DNA from: Rhodopirellula sp.
GTDB lineage: Bacteria > Planctomycetota > Planctomycetia > Pirellulales > Pirellulaceae
Length of the DNA stretch: 25,437 bases
Direction of reading: 5' to 3'
NCBI GenBank assembly: GCA_002712845.1
Contig: PAUV01000107.1
Location: forward strand, 1 to 25,437
Below are positions 8,836 to 17,104 of the stretch, piece by piece (the stretch's first letter is position 1; each line of letters opens with the position of its first letter). The notes beneath the pieces are model-generated. The model had not been told where the DNA came from and made no database searches. It saw only the letters and a program-made list of their open reading frames with translations. The translations under genes were made by a program, and so were the position numbers.

Positions 8836-9984
8836 ATGAATCAGAAAACAAAAGAAAAGACAATCTCAAGGCGTTCCATGGTGAGCCGGGGGTTCACCGC
8901 GAGTGCTGGCTTGATCACATCCGGCTTGCTTCCCACGGCTCATGGGATTCTGCCAGCGACACCAAAAATTCGCATCGGTCAAATTGGAACAAGCCATCCC
9001 CACGCGTCCGGAAAACTTGCAGCGATCCGCGGACTTGATGACATTTTTGAATTGGTGGGTGTGGTCGAGCCAGATGAAGTCCAGCGACAGAAAATTGCTG
9101 ACAAAGATGTTTATCGTGATGTCACGTGGATGAGCCAGAATGATTTGCTGAATAGCAATGTTGCGGCGATTGCCGTCGAAACCCAAGTCTCGCAACTTGT
9201 GCCAACCGCGATGCAATGTCTGACCGCGGGCAAACACATACACTTGGACAAACCAGCAGGAATGTCATTGCCAGCCTGCCGAGCGATGCACGAACAAGCA
9301 AAGCAGAAAGACGTCACGGTTCAAATGGGCTATATGCTTCGATATAATCCCGCCTTTGCGCTATTATTTGATATCGTGAAGAAAGGCTGGCTTGGACGCA
9401 TCACTGAGGTGACAGCCGAAATGGGGAAATTGGCCAACGATTCCTTGCGTCAGGAACTAAGTGAATTCTCTGGCGGTGGGATGTTTGAACTCGCCTGCCA
9501 CTTGATCGACGCCATGGTAACGATCCTGGGACGTCCCGAAAAAATCACTGCTCACAACCGTAGCAGCTATCCGAACAAAGATAGCTTTCTGGACAATCAG
9601 CTTGCCGTATTTGATTACCCACACGCAATAGCGACTGTGCGCTGCAACCACATCGATCCCTTTGGATTTCCGAGACGCCATTTCAATGTGGTTGGCGAAC
9701 AGGGGACATTTCAAATCAATCCTTTGGAACCGCCTAAGGTCAGCCTCGCATTGGACCGACCGCGGGGAAATTTCAAAAAAGGTTTTCAGGACATTGAGAT
9801 ACCAACATCGGGTGGTCGCTACGACGCTGAATTCGAGGATCTCGCCAACGTGATCCGAGGCCAAAAGGAATTGGCATGGAACTCAGAACATGATGTAACG
9901 GTTCAAGAATCAATCTTGTTGGCAAGCGGAATGGAACTGTCACCCAACTCCCTGCCAATTCAACAGAATAACGATGCAAAGTAA
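8836..9984 (+). CDS. Gfo/Idh/MocA-family oxidoreductase with Tat-like leader
   Basis: This 382-aa NAD(P)-dependent sugar/polyol dehydrogenase-like protein starts at the ATG at 8836, preceded by GAGG with 8 nt spacing. A GTG at 8794 in the same frame lacks such a site. Residues 10-36 resemble a Tat signal (SRRSMVSRGF, then a hydrophobic Ala/Gly/Leu stretch), typical of exported planctomycete members. The Rossmann fold begins at KIRIGQIGTSHPHASG (44-59), with HPH in the loop instead of a plain GxGxxG. The family's EKP motif appears as HLDKPAG (Lys139-Pro140). The catalytic-face helix is GGGMFELACHLIDAM, with His222 and Asp225 as likely active-site residues. The substrate is unknown. Its last 11 bases overlap the start of the DUF1801 gene, suggesting co-translation. 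Confidence 0.88.
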   Translation: MNQKTKEKTISRRSMVSRGFTASAGLITSGLLPTAHGILPATPKIRIGQIGTSHPHASGKLAAIRGLDDIFELVGVVEPDEVQRQKIADKDVYRDVTWMSQNDLLNSNVAAIAVETQVSQLVPTAMQCLTAGKHIHLDKPAGMSLPACRAMHEQAKQKDVTVQMGYMLRYNPAFALLFDIVKKGWLGRITEVTAEMGKLANDSLRQELSEFSGGGMFELACHLIDAMVTILGRPEKITAHNRSSYPNKDSFLDNQLAVFDYPHAIATVRCNHIDPFGFPRRHFNVVGEQGTFQINPLEPPKVSLALDRPRGNFKKGFQDIEIPTSGGRYDAEFEDLANVIRGQKELAWNSEHDVTVQESILLASGMELSPNSLPIQQNNDAK

Positions 9985-10582
9985 AGCAATCACCGCTGCC
10001 GCATACATCAAGGAACTGCCACCAGAACGACGCAAAATCATTACCTGCCTTCGCAAACTGATCAAGCAAAGTCTTCCGACTGGTTTCAAAGAAGGAATGC
10101 ATTACGGCATGATTGGTTACTTCGTAACGCATCGCATGTACCCAGCGGGATATCACTGCAATCCCAAGGAACCGTTACCTTACATCTGTTTAGCATCACA
10201 AAAAAACCATTGTTCATTTTACCTTTACGCTCAGTACTCAAGCAGTGATGAAAACAAATGGTTTCAACAGGCTTGGAAAGCAACAGGCAAAAAGATGCAC
10301 ATGTGAAAATCCTGTGTGAGATTTAAAAACACAGAAGAACTTCCACTGAATGTTATCGCAGAAGCTGTAGAGCGACTTTCGGTTGAGCAATACATCGACA
10401 TCTATGAGTCAGTGATCAAACCCAAGCCAGCGCCTCGGCGAAAACCAAAGAAAAAAACGTCTCGATCGCTTGCAAAAACGACCGCACCTCAACGGAAGAG
10501 GACGGCATCAGCTACGAAACCAGACGAGGCAACACAGGCAAAAAAGAAGGCCGTTCGGAAACGAAGCAGCAAATCCAACTGA
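9974..10582 (+). pseudogene. DUF1801 (YdhG-like) protein gene interrupted by an in-frame TGA
   Basis: Residues 1-110 are a recognisable DUF1801 domain (MQSKAITAAAYIKELPPERR, FKEGMHYGMIGYFV, ASQKNHCSFYLY, WKATGKKMHM). Translation then meets TGA at 10304-10306. The same frame continues without any shift into KSCVRFKNTEELPLNVIAEA and EQYIDIYE, exactly the rest of the family consensus. The family has Gly at the stop position (GKKxDMGKSCxRFK), so a GGA-to-TGA change explains it. The downstream 92 codons end in a Lys/Arg-rich tail, also common in relatives. The gene starts inside the end of the oxidoreductase gene. The result is either a recent pseudogene, a truncated but stable N-terminal product, or a sequencing error. 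The molecular function of DUF1801 is unknown. Confidence 0.85.
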
Positions 10583-10615
10583 CGGCACAGGGCAGAATGG
10601 AACATTGTCCTCGCA

Positions 10616-11641
10616 TCAGCCAGTGGCACTCGGCGGAAGCCGCTTCAGGTGCACATATGCTTTGTCAGTGGCAATGCGGCCTCGACGCGTGCGCACGATT
10701 AGTTCGCTGCGCAGCAAGAATGGCTCAACCTCATCCTCCAGCGTATCGCCACTGACATTCATCGTATGGGCTATCGCTTCCAGTCCGGCAGGCCCACCGG
10801 CAAAGACACGAATCAGCGTATCCAGATAGCCACGATCCTGTTTATCGAGCCCCAGCACATCAATCCCAATCATATCGAGTGCGGCTGTCGTGACGGCGTC
10901 GCTCACTTTCCCATTCGCTTTACTCTGCGCGTAATCACGCACCCAAAGCAAGCGATTGTTAGCCAAACGCGGAGTGCTCCTGCTACGTGCTGCGATCACG
11001 CTTGCCGATGGATCGTCGACGGGAATTTCCAGTTTCACTGAGTTGCGTCGCACGATCTCACAAAGCTCTGGCTCGGTGTACCAGCCTAGATGTTCGCGAA
11101 TCTGAAAACGGTCTCTCAACGGAGCACTCAGCATGCCAGCCCGTGTCGTCGCCCCAATCAGCGTGAATGGCCTTAATTCATAGTTGAGTGTACGAGCACT
11201 GACTCCTTCCCCCAGAACAATATCGATCCGGTAGTCTTCCATGGCGGTGTAGAGGTATTCCTCGACCGCCTTGGGAACGCGGTGAATTTCATCAATGAAA
11301 AGGACACTGCCCTCGGACAAATTGGTGAGGTAGGGCAGAAGATCCTTGGGCGCTTTCAGGCCCGCACCATTGGCCATCTGGACGACCGTCTCCATTTCCG
11401 CTGGAATCACGGTTGCGAAAGTGGTCTTTCCGAGTCCCGGTGGGCCGTCAAACAGAATGTGCCCCAAGGGTTCACCACGTTGTCGGGCTGCCTCGATCGC
11501 AATCTTAAGCCTCTCGATCACATCACGCTGGCCGACCATTTCGTCCATGCGTTTAGGACGCAGGGAGCTATCCTGCTCTGGAGGCACAGGAGCCTCCGAG
11601 GTCTCAGGATCAGATTGTTGGTAAACTGCTTCTCGTGCCAT
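10616..11641 (-). CDS. ruvB: Holliday junction branch-migration ATPase RuvB
   Basis: This 341-aa AAA+ motor works with RuvA to drive branch migration of Holliday junctions in recombination repair. The opening LRPKRMDEMVGQ (27-38) is followed by Walker A GPPGLGKTT (66-74, Lys72) and Walker B VLFIDEIHR (113-121). Sensor 1 is GATTRAG (163-169), and the arginine-finger region is APLRDRF (Arg176). The C-terminal winged helix is present (GLDKQDRGYLDTLI, FAGGPAGLEAIA, RTRRGRIATDKAYVHL). Length is normal. The segment just after Walker A, normally TSGPALEKxGDLA, reads MANGAGLKAPKDLLPY, more diverged than the rest. No ruvA or ruvC is adjacent. It is divergent from bioA across 78 bp and ends 33 bp from the DUF1801 gene. 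Confidence 0.95.
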   Translation of the reverse strand: MAREAVYQQSDPETSEAPVPPEQDSSLRPKRMDEMVGQRDVIERLKIAIEAARQRGEPLGHILFDGPPGLGKTTFATVIPAEMETVVQMANGAGLKAPKDLLPYLTNLSEGSVLFIDEIHRVPKAVEEYLYTAMEDYRIDIVLGEGVSARTLNYELRPFTLIGATTRAGMLSAPLRDRFQIREHLGWYTEPELCEIVRRNSVKLEIPVDDPSASVIAARSRSTPRLANNRLLWVRDYAQSKANGKVSDAVTTAALDMIGIDVLGLDKQDRGYLDTLIRVFAGGPAGLEAIAHTMNVSGDTLEDEVEPFLLRSELIVRTRRGRIATDKAYVHLKRLPPSATG

Positions 11642-11719
11642 CGATGTCTCACTCCGTTGGTTGCGGACACCTTAGTTTTAGCGGTTTCCTGCAGCGATGC
11701 GAACCGCAAATGCACCTAA

Positions 11720-13105
11720 ATGAATGGATCTATGACGAACCCCGCTGAACCACAAGTCGCTCACTGGCACGGTTTTACGCAGATGGCAGACCATGATTCA
11801 CTAGTCATCGACCATGGTGAAGGGTGCTGGCTCACCACCACTGACGGCCAAAAACTCTTCGATGGCGTTTCCAGCCTCTGGTGCAATGTGCACGGACACC
11901 GGCATGCCAAATTGGATTCCGCGATTCAGGAACAACTCCAACGGGTCGCGCATGTCACCACGTTGGGTATGTCCTGCCAAACAACGGACGATCTTGCAAA
12001 ACGCCTGGCCGAACTGACCCCAGGTGATCTGGGGCACGTTTTCTTCAGCAGCGATGGCTCCTCTGCCGTCGAAGCAGCACTCAAGATGTCGTTTCAGTAT
12101 TGGCAACAGCGAGAGGATCCGAGACCCAAGAAGACAAGGTTTCTTGCGTTGGGATCCGCCTACCACGGCGATACTACGGGTGCCGTTTCCCTTGGGGGGA
12201 TCAAATATTTTCACCAGCTTTTCGCGCCCATTCTATTCTCGCCTGTTCGTGGCCCCATTCCATGCAGCTATCGAGTCCCTTCTGAAATCGATGTGACACC
12301 GCTTGAATACTACACCAACGAAATCAAAAAGCTGCTTGAGAAGCATCACGAGGAGTTGGCGGCGGTCGTGATGGAACCGTTGGTTCAAGGAGCAGCAGGC
12401 ATGATCACCCACCCCACAGGTTTGCTGCGCAACTTGAGGGAACTTTGCGACCAGTACAACGTGCTATTGATTTGTGATGAAGTAGCGACAGGATTCGGTC
12501 GGACCGGAAAAATGTTTGCCTGCGAACATGAATCCGTGACGCCAGATATTCTGTGCATCGGGAAAGGTCTGACAGGAGGCTATCTCCCCATGGCTGCTAC
12601 GGTGGCTCGACCTCATGTTTTCAACGCGTTTTTGGCGCGGGCAAGTGATTCACGACAGTTTTTTCATGGTCACACATTCGGAGGCAACCCGCTGGCGGCG
12701 GCCGCAGCAATGGCCTCGCTGGATTTGCTGACAGAATCGTTCTACCTCGATCACGTCGCAGAGAAGGGTGAATATCTACGAAACCGGATAATCAGCGATC
12801 TGTCAGACCAACCACATGTCGGTGACATCCGCGGCCGGTGTATGATGTTGGGCATTGAACTCGTCGCTGACCGTGCAACGCGTCGACCCTTTCCATCAGA
12901 ATTACAGTTAGGTCGATCTGTTTGCCGCCGGACAGTTCGCAATGGTGTCTGGATCCGACCTTTGGGTGATGTGATCATTTTGATGCCTCCACTGATCGCT
13001 ACGGAAGCTGAACTTGACATGCTCGCGACCGTCGTCACTGAGTCAATCAAGGCAGAAACGGCGAATCTCATCGAGCAGAACGACTCAATCAAATCTGACG
13101 CATAA
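11720..13105 (+). CDS. bioA: Adenosylmethionine-8-amino-7-oxononanoate aminotransferase
   Basis: This 461-aa class III PLP aminotransferase makes 7,8-diaminopelargonate in biotin synthesis, using S-adenosylmethionine as amino donor. The family hallmark WHGFTQM (16-22) replaces the HPYTSM-like motif of other members. Also present are SSLWCNVHGHRH (51-62), SAYHGDTTG with the PLP-stacking Tyr148, DEVATGFGRTG with Asp253, and the Schiff-base Lys282 in CIGKGLTGGYLPM. The late HTFGGNPLAAAAA motif also fits. Two in-frame ATGs (11720, 11732) are both possible; neither has a strong Shine-Dalgarno. No other bio gene is visible nearby. An ECF sigma gene follows 10 bp after the stop, suggesting one transcript. 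Confidence 0.92.
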   Translation: MNGSMTNPAEPQVAHWHGFTQMADHDSLVIDHGEGCWLTTTDGQKLFDGVSSLWCNVHGHRHAKLDSAIQEQLQRVAHVTTLGMSCQTTDDLAKRLAELTPGDLGHVFFSSDGSSAVEAALKMSFQYWQQREDPRPKKTRFLALGSAYHGDTTGAVSLGGIKYFHQLFAPILFSPVRGPIPCSYRVPSEIDVTPLEYYTNEIKKLLEKHHEELAAVVMEPLVQGAAGMITHPTGLLRNLRELCDQYNVLLICDEVATGFGRTGKMFACEHESVTPDILCIGKGLTGGYLPMAATVARPHVFNAFLARASDSRQFFHGHTFGGNPLAAAAAMASLDLLTESFYLDHVAEKGEYLRNRIISDLSDQPHVGDIRGRCMMLGIELVADRATRRPFPSELQLGRSVCRRTVRNGVWIRPLGDVIILMPPLIATEAELDMLATVVTESIKAETANLIEQNDSIKSDA

Positions 13106-13115
13106 ATAACTCACC

Positions 13116-13706
13116 ATGAATGACCAAATTGAAGACGAGGACAATCCCAAAGTTGACGTGACCGATCCCGCCATCGTCGCGGACTACGAGCCGTATCTTC
13201 GAATGCTCGCACGAATCCAGCTACGTCGAGCCTTTCAAGCAAAAGTAGGCGCCAGTGACATGGTGCAACAAGCCATGCTTCAAGCTGTGCAAGGATTCGA
13301 TGGATTCCGGGGTTCCACCGAGGCGGAATTAAGAGGCTGGTTGCGTCAAATCTTGGCACACCATATCTGTCACCTCGATCGCGACATGCATCGCGACAAA
13401 CGGGATGTCCGCCGCGAGCAGTCCATGGAACAAAAACTCGCGCACTCTTCTTTGCGACTCGAGGGCTTACTGGCCGGACAATCTCCGACTCCCAGCCAAA
13501 ATGTAATGCTCGGAGAAAATGTTATCCAAATGGCAGAAGCAGTGGAAAACCTGCCCGAGTCCCAAAGAGAAGCAATTCGCCTGCACTACCTTGAGGGCCT
13601 GAAATTGTCCGAGGTTGCGGAAATCACAGGGAAAACAAGTGGCGCCATCGCCGGTCTCTTGCATCGAGGCATGAAAACGCTTCGACAGCAATTGGGGGAC
13701 CACTAA
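13116..13706 (+). CDS. ECF-type RNA polymerase sigma factor (planctomycete-type)
   Basis: This 196-aa cytoplasmic sigma factor has region 2 at about 25-90, with the signature [20 protein letters not shown] and [20 protein letters not shown]. Region 4 is at about 138-193, with [20 protein letters not shown], an HTH at [20 protein letters not shown] and the final MKTLRQQL. The pattern resembles the planctomycete-specific sigma-70/ECF subfamily. No anti-sigma factor, FecR-like or kinase gene lies next to it, so how it is controlled is unclear. It begins 10 bp after bioA without a clear Shine-Dalgarno, consistent with translational coupling. gltX follows 113 bp later. Confidence 0.92.
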   Translation: MNDQIEDEDNPKVDVTDPAIVADYEPYLRMLARIQLRRAFQAKVGASDMVQQAMLQAVQGFDGFRGSTEAELRGWLRQILAHHICHLDRDMHRDKRDVRREQSMEQKLAHSSLRLEGLLAGQSPTPSQNVMLGENVIQMAEAVENLPESQREAIRLHYLEGLKLSEVAEITGKTSGAIAGLLHRGMKTLRQQLGDH

Positions 13707-13819
13707 GCCGATGGAACAAGGCTGACGCTGATCATGCTTATAGGCACACTACGTCAATCGACCAGATTCGTATATCTTCACGGGCACTCCTGTCCCCCTC
13801 GAAGATCGATAAGCTTCCC

Positions 13820-15385
13820 ATGATTCGAACACGCTTTGCCCCCAGCCCCACTGGTTATCTCCATATCGGTGGAGTCCGTTCTGCTCTCTTCAACTGGCTG
13901 CTTGCAAGGCAGAGCGGGGGACAGTTCATCTTGCGAATTGATGATACCGACGCGGGCCGCAATGTAAGTGAAGCCTTACAGCCGATTCTGGACGGATTCC
14001 GTTGGCTCGGAATGGACTGGGACGAAGGACCCGAGGTAGATGGACCACATACGCCCTACTATCAATCGAAGCGATCTCAACGCTATCAGGAAGCAGCTGA
14101 ACAGTTACTTGCCAGTGGTCATGCCTACCGCGACTATGCGACCCCCGATGAATTGAAAGCCGAACGCGATGCTGCTGAGAAGAAAGGGGAACGATTTTTC
14201 TACGACCGTCAGTGGATGGCAGAAACAGATGAGCAGGCAGCAGCGTTCGAAGCAGAAGGTCGACCGCGTACTCTGCGACTGAAAATGCCGAGAGAGGGGA
14301 CATGTACGATCAATGACTTGGTGCGTGGAGAGGTCCAGTTTGAATGGGCACAGGAGCAGGACACGGTCATCCAACGTCCCGATGGCAGTTGCCTGTACCA
14401 TCTCGCCAGTGTGATCGACGATCATGACTTCAACATTTCTCACGTGGTTCGTGCTGAAGAACATCTGCCAAACACTCCACGCCAAATTTTCATTTTGGAA
14501 TCGCTCGGCTATGAGCGACCGCAATACGCACACCTGCCTTATGTCGCCGAACCCGGTGGCTCGGCAAAATTAAGCAAACGAAAATTGGCGAAGTACGAAA
14601 ACAACAAGGACTTTGCCCAATTGCTCGCACGAGGCAGGAACATAGCTGAACGCTGTGATATCCCTGCTGAAGCCGACACATTCAATCCAGTCATCATCGA
14701 CTTCTATCGTGAGATTGGTTTCGAGCCCGAAGCCATCCTCAACTACCTTCTGCTGCTAGGTTGGTCGCTCGACGGAGAAACTGAAAAATTCACCGTTGAT
14801 GAGATGGTCAAGTTGTTCACGATAGAAAGGGTGAACAAGTCACCAGCGTCATTTGATCCCAAGAAACTGATTGCTTTTCAAGGTGACACCTTCGCACAAC
14901 TGCCACTCGCGACACGCATTGAAAGAACCCAACCGTTTGCTGCGCGTGCCGGCTTGCTTGGAACCCCTGAAGCAGAGGAAAAACTTGCCAAAGTCGTTGA
15001 AGGAGCTGACGATCGACTCAAGATGGCCGGAGACATCCTCGACTTTGATTACTTCTTTATCGATGAATTCACGTTTAACGATAAAGCTTTCAATAAGCGA
15101 ATCTGCAAACCACAAAATGCTCGTCCGTTGCTACTGGAACTCCGTGGTCATTTAGCACAGGTCGACTTTTCCAGCGCCGATCAACTTGAACAACAGGTTG
15201 GGCAATTTTGCGTGAATATGGAAATTGAGCTCAAAGACATCATTCATGCCATTCGGGTCGCGACCACGGGTCAGGCAGGCGGATTCGGCATGTTTGATAC
15301 CCTGGCGATCCTAGGAAAGGAACGAGTGCTGGGTAGAATCGATGGCGCATTGGAACGGGCCGCGACAATCTGCACCGATTCCTGA
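13820..15385 (+). CDS. gltX: Glutamyl-tRNA synthetase
   Basis: This 521-aa class I aminoacyl-tRNA synthetase charges tRNA-Glu. The HIGH-type signature is in [20 protein letters not shown] (LHIGG 14-18). The KMSKS loop is AKLSKRK (249-255). Other GluRS segments are [10 protein letters not shown] (38-47), [22 protein letters not shown] (193-214 region) and the C-terminal anticodon-binding helical domain ending [12 protein letters not shown]. The Zn-binding cysteine cluster found in some GluRS is absent. Because a separate GlnRS is encoded 1.7 kb downstream, this enzyme is probably discriminating (Glu only). The 113 bp upstream gap leaves room for its own promoter. Confidence 0.96.
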   Translation: MIRTRFAPSPTGYLHIGGVRSALFNWLLARQSGGQFILRIDDTDAGRNVSEALQPILDGFRWLGMDWDEGPEVDGPHTPYYQSKRSQRYQEAAEQLLASGHAYRDYATPDELKAERDAAEKKGERFFYDRQWMAETDEQAAAFEAEGRPRTLRLKMPREGTCTINDLVRGEVQFEWAQEQDTVIQRPDGSCLYHLASVIDDHDFNISHVVRAEEHLPNTPRQIFILESLGYERPQYAHLPYVAEPGGSAKLSKRKLAKYENNKDFAQLLARGRNIAERCDIPAEADTFNPVIIDFYREIGFEPEAILNYLLLLGWSLDGETEKFTVDEMVKLFTIERVNKSPASFDPKKLIAFQGDTFAQLPLATRIERTQPFAARAGLLGTPEAEEKLAKVVEGADDRLKMAGDILDFDYFFIDEFTFNDKAFNKRICKPQNARPLLLELRGHLAQVDFSSADQLEQQVGQFCVNMEIELKDIIHAIRVATTGQAGGFGMFDTLAILGKERVLGRIDGALERAATICTDS

Positions 15386-15446
15386 AAGGGCTGTGGAGAC
15401 TACAATAGGATTTGTACGACCACCGCCGCTCACGCCAAGAATCTTT

Positions 15447-16919
15447 ATGTTGTTGCTGAATCCAACAAAACGGCTTGGACTACTCGCCGCATCGAGCCTC
15501 ACTTTCTTTGCTCTCGGTTGCTCCACTGAGGAACCACCCGTTGTGTTTGAACCCAATCTGGTTCACACCATGAAATATCAAATCCAAAAAGAAATCCCGA
15601 TGGATGAAGCGTCGAAGGATTCGACGTGGGTGGTGGATACGATGTTTGGTACCCCTGATGCTCCCGGTTTACCATCAGTCATCACTGAGGATGAGGAACT
15701 GGTGACTCTTGTCAGCCTGGACCGTTTGAAGCACGCGTCCGGCCCGACAACCGACCAAGGACGAGGCCTGTTCCGCGCCCTTTGTGCGAACTGCCACGGG
15801 ATCACCGGTAATGGGCGAGGCAAAGACGCTTCAGTACAAATGCCTTATCCGCGTGACTATCGGATGGGCATTTTCAAGTTCAAGTCCACACCCCGAGGCG
15901 ATAAGCCGACAAGGGAAGACTTGGCTCGGCTGATTCGCGATGGAATTTCAGGCACTAATATGCTGCCTGCAGAAAAGCTTCTTGAAACAGAGAATTTTCG
16001 CCGCAAGCAGGACAATGAGCCGGCCCTGACAATTAGCAAGGTCACCGAAGAGGACATCCAAGCCCTCGTCGATTACGTCATGTATCTGTCGCTCAGAGGT
16101 GAACACGAACGACAGCAAGTCGACATGGGAATTTTAGAGCAAATTCTTGAGGATGGTGAAAGACTCATCAATTCAGATTTTGGTGCTCGCGTTGTTAACG
16201 ACAAAAACTTCAAGGCAACGCTTGAGGAAAACGCCGACAAGGAGAACGAGGATTTGACCGACGAAGTGCAGTCCAACTTGGAGCTGTACGAGCGATACCA
16301 GGAAGACTGGGAATATGCAGAAGAGTACGCAGCAGAAATCGCAGAAGCATGGCTTGAGGGATCGGATGCGGTCCTGAAAGTTCCAGATCCGCCAGCGAAC
16401 TTCCCGTTGGCAGAAAGTGGAGCTGACGTTGTGAGCCTGAGAAGCGGTGCTCAAGCTGAGGAATTCGCGGCTTCCATTAAGCGGGGGCAAGAGCTGTTTG
16501 TGGGAAAAATCGCATCCTGTAGCAAATGCCACGGAGAAAAAGGGTTGGGCAATGGGCAAACCACAGACTACGACGACTGGACAAAAGACTGGACAACCCG
16601 TGTCGATTTGAAACCAGAAAACCGTGAAGAATTGATTCCCTTGATGGCTCGTGGAGCTCTACCGCCTGTAAACATCATTCCGCGAAATTTTGCTGAAGGC
16701 GTGTTTCGCGGTGGGTCAACCTCCAAAGACCTGTACCGTCGAATTACTCAGGGGATCGACGGGACGCCCATGCCGGCAGCGACCTTCGTTGAAGGCCAAT
16801 TTGATCCCGACGATGTGTGGCATCTGATCAACTTCATCAGGTCACTCCAAACACCAGATTCATCATCAGAGTCCCCTAAAACGGGTGCCCCAGCCCAGGT
16901 TTCTTCCGAGGTATCGTGA
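15447..16919 (+). CDS. Exported diheme c-type cytochrome lipoprotein
   Basis: This 490-aa protein starts at the ATG at 15447. An earlier in-frame ATG at 15342 would overlap gltX and bury the signal peptide. Residues 1-24 form a lipoprotein-type signal ending FALGC, with Cys25 as the lipidated residue. Two cytochrome c domains follow. The first has CANCH (113-117) with candidate axial Met172 in GTNMLP. The second has CSKCH (358-362) with Met442 in GTPMPA. Both show the NG-RG/GNG turn after the heme motif. They are separated by a very acidic, probably helical stretch (about 215-310). It should sit on the outer face of the inner membrane or the outer membrane and transfer electrons; the partner oxidase or reductase is not in the window. 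It lies between gltX and glnS with 61 and 185 bp gaps. Confidence 0.88.
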   Translation: MLLLNPTKRLGLLAASSLTFFALGCSTEEPPVVFEPNLVHTMKYQIQKEIPMDEASKDSTWVVDTMFGTPDAPGLPSVITEDEELVTLVSLDRLKHASGPTTDQGRGLFRALCANCHGITGNGRGKDASVQMPYPRDYRMGIFKFKSTPRGDKPTREDLARLIRDGISGTNMLPAEKLLETENFRRKQDNEPALTISKVTEEDIQALVDYVMYLSLRGEHERQQVDMGILEQILEDGERLINSDFGARVVNDKNFKATLEENADKENEDLTDEVQSNLELYERYQEDWEYAEEYAAEIAEAWLEGSDAVLKVPDPPANFPLAESGADVVSLRSGAQAEEFAASIKRGQELFVGKIASCSKCHGEKGLGNGQTTDYDDWTKDWTTRVDLKPENREELIPLMARGALPPVNIIPRNFAEGVFRGGSTSKDLYRRITQGIDGTPMPAATFVEGQFDPDDVWHLINFIRSLQTPDSSSESPKTGAPAQVSSEVS

Positions 16920-17091
16920 GCACTCGATCAAGCTGCTCAAATCGAGGTCACTACGAAGTTTCCTCCTGATTCGGTACCCTAGCCATCGCGGCACGTGTCA
17001 CTTCGCTGAATTCGCCGCCACCGATCGCTTGGAACCTCGGGTAGGCAGGGTAGGGCGTTCGTAATCATTTGCCGCCAACAGTGGGCGAACC

Positions 17092-17096
17092 AGGAG
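17092..17096 (+). promoter_or_regulatory. Ribosome-binding site of glnS
   Basis: AGGAG lies 8 nt upstream of the ATG at 17105. This selects that codon over the in-frame TTG at 17069, which has no comparable site. Confidence 0.75.
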
Positions 17097-17104
17097 CGAT
17101 TGAG

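Noticed and set aside
10304..10306. TGA as a selenocysteine codon
   Set aside because: The family has Gly, not Cys or Sec, at this position, and no selenocysteine-insertion-like hairpin was evident directly after it.
16916..16951. Hairpin after the diheme cytochrome gene (GTGA/TCAC and CTCGAT/ATCGAG)
   Set aside because: The stem includes the stop codon, has a bulge and a 12-nt loop, and is not followed by a T run, so it was not called a terminator.
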